Assembly (NCBI GenBank): GCA_963971405.1
Contig: OZ020488.1
Coordinates: 1,302,001-1,366,000 of the forward strand
Direction: 5' to 3'
Length of the DNA: 64,000 nucleotides
DNA from: Psococerastis gibbosa
Taxonomy: Eukaryota > Arthropoda > Insecta > Psocodea > Psocidae
Part shown: positions 22,098-33,104 of the stretch, piece by piece
Numbering within the stretch: the first letter of the stretch is position 1
How the letters are laid out: the number at the start of each line of letters is the position of its first letter
Notes under the pieces: generated by a model
The model's input: the letters and a program-made list of their open reading frames with translations, nothing else
Told to the model about the DNA's origin: nothing
Database searches by the model: none
Position numbers and translations under genes: made by a program

Positions 22098-23289
22098 AAT
22101 ATACTCGTACTTAGACATTATCGACATCGTTACTTACTAATTCTTCTACTAATTCAGTTTGACTTTTCCGCACTTAGCCCGTTATTGATTGCAGGTGTTT
22201 ATCATTTGTCAAGTCTATGAATAATCGGTTTATTCATTGTTAGTGCGGTGGGGACACCACGTGGGTCTTTTTATTGTAAAAGAGTGAATTTGTCATTATC
22301 GTCGGAGGATCGATTCGTTGGGCGTGGTTCATAATCACACCTTCGCACCAATACATTTTGGGCTGTGAATTATGGTCTGCTAATTATTAAGCCAGACAGA
22401 AAGGATTTAGGCTTTTTGATGGGTTACAGCTGGAGAGGTGTAACTCAAGTCACAAGAGAGGTCCCGTTCTCAAAAATCAAAACATTTATTGGTTTATTGG
22501 CAGCGTATACTTAATAATAATGTCCTGAAGGACTTTAAGGTTTACTTACAGCATGGATTTCAATCATTACCTACTTCCATTGTGTTCGTATGAATTTGGC
22601 CATTGGCAAACAGGTACATTTCCTACGTATGTCAACCTACACCGGATAAAACGCCACCTAACGGTGGAAATATCCGCAAGGATCCCACGTCTTAAAAAAT
22701 ACTAACATTATGTATGTGTAATCATACTTTTGAATGTGAGGGGGCGATCTTCCATGTCTGCTATGACCAGCCGCTGAAAAGACGTGCAACTTCGCAACAG
22801 GACATCGCCCATACCGGTACTATCTTTTTCTGACAAGCTTCTGTCCTCTGCTCTCTGGTCTTGCATTCTTATATCAAATTTGGTTTTGTATCATTCGTCT
22901 TCCACCTGAGCCAGTACTGTGTCTACTGCCAAAATAATAATATATAGGACGTTACATATACTCGAAGCTGGTTCCGTGTGATTGTTGCCTTTTGTGAAAA
23001 ATTGCAATGGGTTTTAAAAATGGCAACCTATATATGAGGGCAGTATTGATAAAATACCTGGACTATAAACCACTTAATGTCTGAAGAAGTGTCATTAAAC
23101 TAAATGGAAAGATTGTATAGAAGATCAAACTGGAATCGTAAAAAGGCAATGACTGATTTTATGTCTGCGATGAAGGAAGCGATAAAGAAAGTGCAACCGA
23201 GCATTAACTAAGCCTCCTTGCAAACAGACTTTCGCCTTGTTTTGCAGTCCGCAGAGTTATGTTTCATCCGAGTAAAATTATTGCTTCCT
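22098..23289. other. Non-coding stretch, nothing recognised
   Basis: No open frame with a motif and no copy of the known families. Confidence 0.4.
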
Positions 23290-23456
23290 GCAGGCTGATC
23301 ATGGCGATTATACCGGGGTTTCAATAATCCCTGGTGTTAAAAATGTAAACAAACAAATTTGGAAAGCACTTTCCATTATAAAATTATCTTGTTTACATTT
23401 TTAATACCAGGGATTATTTATACCCCGGTATTATAATCGCCATGATCAGCCTGCTG
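23290..23456. mobile_element. Inverted-repeat element with arms of about 60 bp
   Basis: The arms start GCAGGCTGATCATGGCGATT, continue through CCGGGGT and AATAATCCCTGGT, and end in TTAAAAATGTAAACAA. They differ by a few bases and one small indel. The loop is only about 40 bp, so the whole element is nearly a foldback. No clear target duplication was found. Confidence 0.65.
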
Positions 23457-24109
23457 CAAAACAGTGAGCGCCGAGCGGACACTATACGTAAATGTTGAGT
23501 GGTTAAGTGGTTGACCACGTACTGCATTTTGGGTTACAATAATCGAGTGCTCACTCAAATTCGTCGTTATCAATGCTAACAAAACCCATAACGTCGCTTC
23601 ACTCTTCATAGTTTGGTTATGGGGCAAAAAAATAAAATAATACTCCATTTTTGTAAAAAATGACTAAAAAGTAATTTTTCTGTGGAATCTTTCTATCGAT
23701 GCTTTTTTATTTCAGGTATGTTTTACTCGTAGGTGCTAAACAGAGCACCAAACTAAAAAGGTTTCTTTACAAAGCTATTTTTGATTTGAAGAAAAAATGT
23801 TTTATTTTAATTAATGGATAGATAATTAATACGCCAATGCATTGTATGCTATGCCGTTATTAGTGTGTATTATTATATGCCTGCTAATTGTCGACTTTGC
23901 GACTGTCTCATCGATTAATTCAGTAGGTACCGTACATCAGGGAAAAGGAGTTTAACCCTACGACAATTATACATAGCTACCATGGTCCATGGGGTTGCTA
24001 TTCCATCTATTACGGCAACTATACTAATAAATAAATAGGAAAGCATGACATTAACTCGGACCGGTGCTTTAATTTGACAAGGAAATCTATATTTTTTGAT
24101 CGGAACAAC

Positions 24110-24330
24110 CTGGTTCGAGAGAACTGAGTGCGCCGGCGGGGGGCCAGCCCCCGGTCGCGGGTGGGGGGCGCGTGGGTCGCACGCATGTTCTCGGCCTTGT
24201 AGCCCCCTCCTCAGCATGGCTGCGACACACACTGCTTGATTAAGAGACCTCCTGACACCGGGATTAATCTCTCGGCTCCCCGCATTATTCTTAGCTGCAT
24301 GCTCCCCATGTAACAACACAGGTTGGCGCC
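24110..24330. other. Local GC-rich island
   Basis: An unusually GC-rich patch (GCCGGCGGGGGGCC and nearby) in AT-rich surroundings, with several CpG dinucleotides. A 134-codon minus-strand frame spans it but has no recognisable domain and mixes very different composition. It could be a promoter or first exon, or an inserted sequence. Confidence 0.3.
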
Positions 24331-24690
24331 CTTGTGGTGCCTGGTGCCGGCCACTTGCCTAAATTAAATCGCGAAAAGGGGGAGGTTGAATGTATGCAAA
24401 TGCTTGTAGCTAAATTCTGGTATGCTGAGGGTCATGACTTATTCTGCCCCCAAGATGAGCCTCAAGGCTTTTTAGCAGTTCTACGCACATGCTTACAACG
24501 CCAGCGGTTGTCTTTGTGGTACTTGGTGCCGGTCAGTTGCATTTAAGGTCAATCGCGTTAAATATGCACTTGTGCAGGTAGTTCTTGGGCAAATGCCTCC
24601 CTCATAGCCTTCTGTATAGGCAGCCAAATTGAGACTTTATTAGGGTCACAACTTATTCAGAAGCCAGAATGAGGCTCAAATAAATAATTC
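24325..24690 (+). repeat. Diverged direct duplication, about 180-bp unit
   Basis: Unit 1 (about 24,325-24,475) and unit 2 (about 24,508-24,690) share in order: TTGTGGT.C.TGGTGCCGG, AATCGCG..AA, ATGCAAATGCTTG-like, GTAG, GGGTCA..ACTTATTC and GA.GCTCAA. They are strongly diverged and non-coding. Confidence 0.5.
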
Positions 24691-27600
24691 TTAGGAGCGG
24701 GTTCCACATCAAGAAACAAACTTGTATCGGATTCGTACATAATACAAACTGTAGGCTACAATATTAAGCATATTAGGCCTAAATATGATGACTCAAGCAA
24801 GACTAGGTGCAGGTCAGGTGCATTATCACCCTCCGACATTAAAAATATTTATACTATTAATTAACCCGCAATTAATAATTATAATCCGTGCGATTATTCT
24901 TTTGAAAGCGTTCCAATGACAGGCATTTTGCATTCAACCGATGCCAACTTTTTAATAGCCTCATAATACTCATAAATAATTATTAATTGTAATATATATT
25001 TTACGTCGAGTCTATTTTAATCACAATGGCCATGGTAATTCAGTGTGTTATTCGACACTTGTTTCAAGACATTATTGCCAACTTATCCTACCGTACTGAA
25101 ATGTACCGTGTGACACGATACACACAATATCATGAGTTATGCGCACAATCATAACGTAATGTAACACAATTTTACAGTGTCGAGCTCTCTCGTGGGATGG
25201 AAAAAATGTTCCCCTGCATTTTGATACATAACATGTGGCCACCACTCGTACATCTCTCAGTCACTCATATATAATACGTCAGAAGTGCGCAAATATTCAG
25301 TATATTTTATGTAAATTTCTCGCAATCATCCCGATAGAAATTTGTGACATCTTATCCCAGCAATGAACCCTCAGCGGTTTACTCTAAAAATTTTATTATT
25401 TTGATACTTTTATTAGGTGTGTGGGGGTCCACTACTCTCTTAACTGAAGGATTCGATAGAAGGCGTTAAGTGACATATACACCGATTGAATGCGTTACAC
25501 TCCACTCTTCCACATATAATCTGTTTATTTCATGATTATCGTGCATTCTTCTATGGGAATAATCCTGATGGTCTGCCTCTGAACCACCAATGCTCAAACT
25601 GTATGCTAAACATGTAAGAACCGGTATAAGTCAACTCGTGAAAACCTTACTATTTATCTATTTGTTAGGTACTGCAATAGTTCCATATAGCCCAGGCAAT
25701 GAACGCTCAAAAAAAGGTGTCGAGGGAGTTGGGGGAACACAATTTTTGACTTTGTAACTTTGTTTAGAATAGTTAGGAGGTGAACATATCAAAAGTCCTC
25801 GCTCGTACCCCTTGAGCCGGGGGGGGGGGGGAGGGGGGGGCTTTGAAGGTACCGTTTTTTTTGTCTTTCGCTTATATCTCGGAAACTAGGCGCCCCAGCG
25901 ATAGTTCTGCTCTATACCATATTGATGCTGATTAAATTTGCTACAATTTATATGAAGTAAAGTTTTTCGATATCTTGCATAGTTTTCGAGATATTTGCTC
26001 TGGAAAATTAGTGATTTTGGAAAAAACCATTTTTTCCTAACTTTTTTTGAATTTTTTGACAAGATAGCTCTTGAACGATGCAATCAAAAACTGAATGCAC
26101 GCCATAGGGCTGTAGAACATTAAATTTCCTTATATATAATAGTAAATATGGCCCCTTGTTTAAATATGAGCACCGGTAGATTTTACCTATCCCGAAGCAC
26201 TTTGAGATTATCATAGCCTAGAATGGGCAGACCAATAATATAATACAGTACTACACATTAATAATGGTATGGTATGCAACGCATTGGAGATTTGGAGCTC
26301 CGGTTATCCATAATGGTATCTACAGTATCTAAGTAGGAAAAGGATTTGTCAAGCGAAAAAGTCACAAACGATTTCACAATGTTAGTTTGTTTATATTTTA
26401 CGAACAGTTTATAATACTGTACAACAAGGAGGTATAGAAACATAGTATAAACAAAGTACAATACAATTGGCTCTAAGGCTGTCCATTACCCTGCAAATCA
26501 CACTGTCGAAAATCGAAATCAGAAATCAGAAAATCTACAACAATTAGATTAAGTTGTCAAAAAAATCTTGAATTTATTACAATAAGGGTTTTCACCATCA
26601 TACGGTTAAGTTTTAAAATGATAATTAATTAGAACTTGATAACTGAGAAGTAAATAGATAAATTTACAATTTTTTCAATGTTTCTCTTCTTTAGCGTTTT
26701 AACTTTGCATCGGATAGTCATGGTATGGTATCCCCTTATTGTACTGCCATACAATAGATTGGCAATTATGTTATGACTAAGTTACAATTATTAGATTAAC
26801 TGCTAATAATTATTTCATTGCAGTTGGTAATGTCCTAAGTCCAAATCCAAAATGTATCACATTGTATTGTCTTTTTGCAAATTGCTGGCATACAATTTTG
26901 TTTCTTCTATGGCCACCAGCCTATTACCGCTAAACATAAGATATACTGTATTTATCTCTGCACAGAAACATGCTTTTCGTGAAGAAGGACCAAAAAATAA
27001 TATAAAACATTCAGTATGTAGCTTTTTAGAATTTAATGGACTCTCTTACTAGCTTTATTTAGAAATCGTGTTACCTTTTCATTAACGTGGAATTCCTATA
27101 AAAAGAAGTATTTGCTTATGACTTAGAGGTAGATGGAAAAAGTAAGGGTAAGGCCTGATTTAGCTCCATTACCTAAATGTGGAACCATCTTCTTCTCCTG
27201 GAAGAAAACCTTACGGCTTATTCAAAATTGGTGAAGCTTCTATAGTTTTTAAAAATTCCACGTATTGTTATAATTTACCACACTTAATCTACAAGATTTT
27301 CCCGCAATGTTGTTAATAATTTAGATTATGCGAGATTGCACTGTTATACAATATATAGTGTAGGCTAGCAGTTTCGTTCAATACAATTTTTTCTGGAACA
27401 TTTTTGTGGCAAATATATTAATTAATTAAGCTTATATTATGGCACTTTGGTCACGGGTGCGAAGTTCTTTCTTGTAGAACGGCACATTTGGTTCAGCAGG
27501 TTTCACAACACCTCATACCTTATATTAAGTATTAAGTTATACAAAGTTAGGAAAGAGTAATTATTGCGAAAATATATTTTTTATGAAACATGTGATTGAA

Positions 27601-28984
27601 GATGATGCAAAACTGTATACAATGATGTTACAATAGCTAAGTTACCTCCAAACATAATCATATTAATAAGTGTTTGTTCAAAAAAGTTTCGGAATGGAAA
27701 AAGCTATGTCTATCAAACTACTAACCATCACCTCAACTGACTCCAATATTAGGACAGGTCCTAACACTTTAAAGGCAATATGGCAGAAATTATGATGGTA
27801 AAAGGTAAACGAGAATGTAAAACCAAATACCATAAAGCTGTCTGAATACATTACAACAATATTGTACTATAAGTTAATTTATCAATCAATTTGAAACTAT
27901 TATTCTTACATAGCTTAACAGTTAAAAAAAAAAAATAACTTTTAGCGTACAGCATACATATTTTATGACACCAGTGAAATTATTTCTTGTAAAGAATTAT
28001 TTTAAATATGGGTATAGCCTGTATACCAAATATACCGTATATGGAACAACTCACTGTATCACAAATTACAGTATTACTTATTGTGCTGATTATTGTAAAT
28101 TCAAAATTCAGCATGTTGCTTACGCCTCACGTAACCTTCCAAAATTTGACTCAAGCAGAACATTATACAGCAATTAATAAGAATGTACAAGTAAATTATT
28201 ATAACATAGGTTTGGAGCTTGACCTGAATTTAAAAATAAGTCGAACTGTATCTTCCAAGCTTGCTTATATTGTAGATTTGTACAAGCCACAGTTCCCAAT
28301 GCAATGTTTCTATACTGGATTTTAAAGTCAGTTAGGACTACTTGCATATGTTTGTACGATATGTACAAAATTACTGGAGTTTCCATTTCTAATCCAATGC
28401 AAAAGAACCGGTCCGAGTTCACTCGAACATGCTTTCCAATTTATCAAAATTATTAGATAGAGAAAATTAGTAATTTTATGGCAAATATTTTTCCTATGGT
28501 TAAATTTCCGATATCTCGGGGGGGGGGGGGGGGGCGGTTGTCCACCTGACGTCACTGGAAGTGAGGTAAATTCTCGATAGGTCAAACAAACACATTAATT
28601 ACCACACAGCAATAATGGCAGGGCATGCAATGCATTTGAGCGCGAATTTTCTATCATTTTTTTCAAAAATTAATTTTTTGGGCAAAACCAAATATTTTTT
28701 TGGGAAAGCAACCTATCCGGTTTCGTTACTCAATTTAACACCTAAAACATGCTTGAAGGTAGAAATCATCGATAGAAAGGTTTCGCATTTTTTAGTCATT
28801 TTTTCATTAAAATTTAGTTATTTTTATTTTTTTACCCCCAGAAGCAAACTATCAAGGGGCAAGCGACCCCCGCATTTTGTCAACATTAATAACGACTACA
28901 ATCTACGAGAATTTAAAAGAAATCGTTGGAGCCGTTTTTGAGAAATAATTTTTTTAGACGTTTTTTTGGAGTTTTTTGAAAATA
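24691..28984. other. Non-coding stretch with low-complexity patches
   Basis: A G-rich tract lies at about 25,818-25,840 and another near 28,517. Sequence around 25.86-26.05 kb has short imperfect repeats of CGAGATAT type. Open frames of 65-108 codons show no motifs. No gene was recognised. Confidence 0.4.
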
Positions 28985-29245
28985 AAACCCCCCCAAATTG
29001 AGTTAGCCAAAAAAAAAAAATATGGTCCCGAGGTATGATTTTTGTAAATCTACATGCCAAATTTCACTCAAATCCACTGAGTAGTTTGCCCGGAAATCGA
29101 CGAACAGACAGACCGACAGACAGACATTTTGTAAAAACCACTTTTTTGGGTTCCTGGGACCTCAAAACGTGTAAATCCGTTGAAATCTCGGAATCGAAAA
29201 TTTCGACCATCACAAAGCTTTCCTTATACTACGTATAAATTGGAA
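28985..29245 (+). repeat. Best copy of the GACA-bearing dispersed repeat
   Basis: It runs from CCCCCAAATTGAGTTAGC through CTACATGCCAAATTTCACTC, GAGTAGTTTGCCC, GACAGACAGACATTTT, TTGGGTTCCTGGGACCTC and AAAACGTGTAAAT to TTATACTACGTATAA. The layout resembles the conserved 3' region of some invertebrate retroposons, but no reverse transcriptase lies upstream, so the class stays open. Confidence 0.6.
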
Positions 29246-29709
29246 AGCAAAAAAGGTATGGGCGACACGACATTGCTTGTTTTCTGAGTGAAAATGTACT
29301 ATATTCGTAAATGAACAAACATAGGGTAGATGAAGGAAGGAACCCTTATGTCATGATGATATGGTGGTTGATATTAAAGTACGGTAACTCACAATGAATG
29401 TAAAAATGACACAATATTAATAAATTTCATTAAGTAGAATGAAACTAAATCCTTAAGGCGGCATAAATAACAATAAATGAGAAATGTTTATAAAATAAAC
29501 CCCTCGCTAATGGATGGGGAGGTAAATGAGACTCAATTTATGAAGCTCAAGATTTATAGGGGTGGCCAATCAACGACACATTTATCAGGGCTATCCAACC
29601 GGTGCATGCAGAAGCCGAGCTCTAGACTAGAATAAATGTAGTGGTTACTATCCTTAGTAGTTTCCAGACGCAAACGAAAGAAACTACGATATCCCCTATT
29701 TTAGGTAAA

Positions 29710-29795
29710 CACCCGCCCCCCAAATTGAGTTAGCTCAAAATTTAAAAATAACGTCTTGAGATATTTGAGTTTTGTGAACCTACATGCCAAAGTAA
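29710..29795 (+). repeat. Fragment of the GACA-bearing repeat
   Basis: It repeats CCCCAAATTGAGTTAGC, a TTGAGATAT.TGA-type stretch and CCTACATGCCAAA from the 28,985 copy, then switches to unrelated sequence. Confidence 0.5.
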
Positions 29796-29805
29796 ACCAA
29801 AATTG

Positions 29806-29912
29806 TATACACTTTTATGAAAAAGGCTGAAAACAGCTCCCTTCGAAAACCTATATCGTTACGCTACTGACAAGTGCCTCCCCCTTTCATGAGATCTGGG
29901 ACCGCCTCTGAT
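29806..29912 (+). repeat. Dispersed repeat family 5, copy 2
   Basis: Same-orientation partner of 14,800-14,922. It directly follows the fragment at 29,710-29,795. Confidence 0.6.
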
Positions 29913-30656
29913 ATATACAGTATGTTGCACATCCTCTTAACTCAGTAGTTCTGTACCTCTACTGTAAACTAAAAAAATAAGTTGGTTGGAACTTGGAACT
30001 CTGGATGAATAGCGCTTGCTCAGTACAAGCCTCAAGTAGGCTAGTGTTTCTATTTAATTTCATGTAATTTTTACCAAAGATACGACCTTTACGCTGAACA
30101 AATGCGGGCAGTCACGTTTGGTTGTTTGCAAAGCTTTGTTAACTCAATTGCCAGCCTATTTGCAAAGGTTAATTCTTTCTCCTCGTATAAATGGACTGAC
30201 CGCGCATTGTTTAGATGCACTTAACTCGGTAAAAGGCTTCTTGTATGTAATTCTCATAGACTCCCATCTTGTGCTAATAGATAGGTAAGAGCTCCAAAGC
30301 CTAAACCAGTTATCACAATAAGTTTTATGTATTTGTTTAGTACAGAAACGTACTGTATGGAGCCAGGATTTTTGGTAGGGGGCGCCAACAGCTAGGGTTC
30401 CAGTTCAAATAGACATCCTTAGGGCTGAGGTGATTTGCTATGATGGGGGGGAATTTTTTGAAGTGTAACTTCTTTGGGCGCACCACATACCGATTTTAGC
30501 AGAGCAATGAATTGGGCTGGCCCCCCTGTGACGCGACACGCAGCTAAAATATGTAGGGTTGTAGTCTGAACTATTGGGCATACTGAAAGAGGGGACCCCC
30601 CCCCCCCCCCCGTGGTACTATTGAATTGGAAGGGTCGCCCTTCGAGCAGGTATGCC

Positions 30657-30738
30657 CCTTAAACACGAGTGGAACACAAAATTAGTGAAACTGAGACGCA
30701 TTTCCTGCAATCCCATTTGAATTGCATGGGCGGGTTAA
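30657..30738 (-). repeat. Fragment of the 42-44 kb modular repeat, inverted
   Basis: The reverse strand reads AACCCGCCCATGCAATTCAA through GTTCCACTCGTGTTTAAGGG, matching 44,262-44,330 and, less well, 41,880-41,990. Confidence 0.65.
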
Positions 30739-30821
30739 CATAACTATTTAAAACAATTATTTGTTTTACATTGTGAGGCTTGCTTGTGTATTTAGCGGTT
30801 TGGTAATATTGAAAATATATA

Positions 30822-31107
30822 TTAAAAAAACCGAGCGTGTGCCTAAGACCGCACGGCAGAAGTGAAAACTTCATTAGCATTCCCAATCATTTTAGTACAA
30901 TTTTAGTACGTATATGTAGTAAATAATATTATGCATTATGTAGTATTATTAGGGATTGTGTTCGTAGATTGAATGTGAAACAAGTCAGAAATTAATACTA
31001 TATTATACATAATATTGTACTACTTACATAAGTTATAAATTGATTGGGATTGCCAATGAAGTTTCACTTCTGCCGTGCGGTCTTAAGCATACATTTGATT
31101 TTTTTAA
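30822..31107. mobile_element. MITE with terminal inverted repeats of about 70 bp in a TTAA context
   Basis: The arms (about 30,822-30,891 and 31,038-31,107) contain TAAGACCGCACGGCAGAAGTG, shortened here to its key blocks TAAGACCGC, CGGCAGAAGTGAAA and CCCAATCA. The inner 145 bp is AT-rich and non-coding. TTAA occurs at both outer edges, compatible with a piggyBac-type target, but unproven. Confidence 0.65.
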
Positions 31108-31183
31108 TAATAGGTATATAGGAAGTAAATTTTAGGTTCTCCAGTAGATACTTTACTCGTCTCTGACCTTTGACTATGTAAGA

Positions 31184-31843
31184 ATGTCAGAAGTGAGAAG
31201 AGCGCATGGCGAACAAAATGTATCAAGCAAACATGACGGGATGACGGGGATGGACGGGGCAGGTGATGCCAGAGACCAAAGCTCACCCCGAGCTGTAGCG
31301 CCGAGGAAGCAGAAGAAGAATTTGTGGCATACGAATACATCATCCGACATCAGCGGTACAATGTTAATTTACAACGTAAACCCTTCGGCAACATCGGCTG
31401 GACGTTTCGCGATGACTGGAGGCCTAACGAAGTTGGCATCCCATCAAAAACTGAAAAACCCGATTGAGCTTCAATACGAGTCGAGCAAGCAATGCATCCT
31501 TGGGCAACGTTCGAACATTTATGGTGGAAAACTTATCAGATTCATCGTGTACGATGCCCACCCAGTTGGAGTCCTTCGAGCCGGAAGCGTCCGTAACGTC
31601 CATCATATGACTCATGAGCGATTTGCGATCCCTCACGCTACAGTTGAGCAGATTGGTTCCAGTTCCAGAGCCAGGGGCGACCGGCGCTCCAGACACCCAC
31701 GGCCCCTCAGCCCACGTCGCGCAGCAGAAAAACGTGGCACGACTCCGGCTCGGGGTCCACTAATGGAGAAATTAACTAAATATTTTATTGACTCACCAAC
31801 AACTAGGTCCTTAACATTCAAAGCAGATTATCTAGGCTATTAA
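31184..31843 (+). CDS. Unidentified 219-codon open frame, doubtful
   Basis: This is the longest open frame outside the Polinton, starting MSEVRRAHGE and ending KADYLGY. It lies in a locally GC-richer patch. Its first 45 codons resemble the 3' end of a LINE-like sequence also seen near 40.6 kb (shared GAGCTGTAGC.CCGA then an AGA-rich tail), so that part is probably read-through of a retroposon tail. The rest has no recognised domain. The opposite strand is also open for 90 codons over 31,424-31,696. No splice sites could be assigned. It may be a chance frame in GC-rich DNA, a host exon or a dead element. Confidence 0.2.
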   Translation: MSEVRRAHGEQNVSSKHDGMTGMDGAGDARDQSSPRAVAPRKQKKNLWHTNTSSDISGTMLIYNVNPSATSAGRFAMTGGLTKLASHQKLKNPIELQYESSKQCILGQRSNIYGGKLIRFIVYDAHPVGVLRAGSVRNVHHMTHERFAIPHATVEQIGSSSRARGDRRSRHPRPLSPRRAAEKRGTTPARGPLMEKLTKYFIDSPTTRSLTFKADYLGY

Positions 31844-32914
31844 TATTGTACTATCTGAAATTTTCATTGGCTAATAGGTCATTGCAATTGTTTATATTCA
31901 GGTGCCTTCGAAGTGCGCAGAATAAAGTCCATGGTGTAAGCTGTTGAAGGGTAGTAAGTGTGTTAACACCCGTAATCAGTAATGGGGCCAGGCATGATGC
32001 ACAATACCAATTTAAAAAATACGTATTGCGAACCGAGTGTACAAAAGTAGAAACAAGTGTCAGCATATTTCCCCCTTCAACTCACATCACATGGGAAAGT
32101 CACTGCCCCACAACGGTATTATTCGACTCGGCCGATAAAGACAGTGCACTCTAACTTAACTATCCATTACCAGTCACCATAAAAATGTCATACACCTGAT
32201 AGCACGCACTGCAATTAAATCTAAAAATTTCACTGGTTTCAGAAATTATTAATATGCTAGACTGTGCCACATTGCCATTTTGACCAGACTTAGGGCCATT
32301 CGTTAAGTAAAGTTCTACTATGTTTCCGAATATACAAAAAAAAATCATTCGTTACGGTACATTACATTTAAAAAAAAAATATTTTAACATAAAAATTCAA
32401 CATTGAGTACAAAACTTAGTAAATTAGCACAAAACATATATAATAATACTCACGCATGGCACTACATTCCAACATTTTATACGGAAAATACGGTATTTTT
32501 TCTTGCTTTACAATTTGTATTCTATAATATAATGGTTGTTGATTTCAATATAAAACTCGAGGATTCTCGAAATCTCCATACCGTAGTAACTTATAAGTCC
32601 TACAAAATAAATTAAGAATAAGGTATTATAGTCTTTGAAATTATTTACTGGTCACGGAAGAAACTTAAAAGGTTAATAGTAGGAAAGTATGAAGATTCCA
32701 AAATAAAGTATACAAAAATAAGGGAATTACTTTGCAGACTTAAATTAAATCTAAAAATACTATTTTTAAGAGGATGTGGAACGTAGCTATGTTGGTCACC
32801 ACTGCATCACTCCCAAAATCAGTCATCAGTAAATATATTCTTCTTCTTTTAATGCCTCTTCTATTGAAGATTGAAGATCACCATGGCAATTTGAAGATTG
32901 CTATATAATTACAA
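31844..32914. other. Non-coding stretch, nothing recognised
   Basis: AT-rich, with short open frames lacking motifs. Confidence 0.4.
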
Positions 32915-32920
32915 AGGCTT

Positions 32921-33104
32921 TCACGGCCGTGAAGCAGTAGAATCTCGGATAGTAAGCCGTGGTCGATCAGAAAGTGTACTTTCAAACGTTTCGTGATCAT
33001 CAGTAGAACTGCATAGAATTCTAAAATTGTATCTCAGCAGCAACTGTGCAAGTAAGCTTTCAGATCGACCACGACCTATTATCCCGGATTCTACTGCTTC
33101 ATGA
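32921..33104 (-). mobile_element. Hammerhead-like retroposed element, copy 2
   Basis: Inverted arms (about 32,929-32,972 and 33,057-33,104) share CAGTAGAAT, GTGGTCGATC and GAAAG blocks. The minus strand reads CTGATGA followed closely by ACGAAACGTTTGAAAGT, then CGACCACGG and GATTCTACTG, as in the copy at 40.8 kb. GGCTTTCACGGCCG lies at the edge. Such sequence is reminiscent of the terminal regions of Penelope-like elements, which are known to carry hammerhead ribozymes, but that assignment is from memory of motifs and unproven here. Confidence 0.45.

Noticed and set aside
23915-24319. 134-codon minus-strand open frame over the GC-rich island
   Set aside because: Composition changes abruptly along it, no domain is visible, and long frames arise easily in GC-rich sequence.
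31424-31696. 90-codon minus-strand open frame
   Set aside because: It lies opposite the longer plus-strand frame in a GC-richer patch. Neither has a recognised domain and no splice sites could be assigned.
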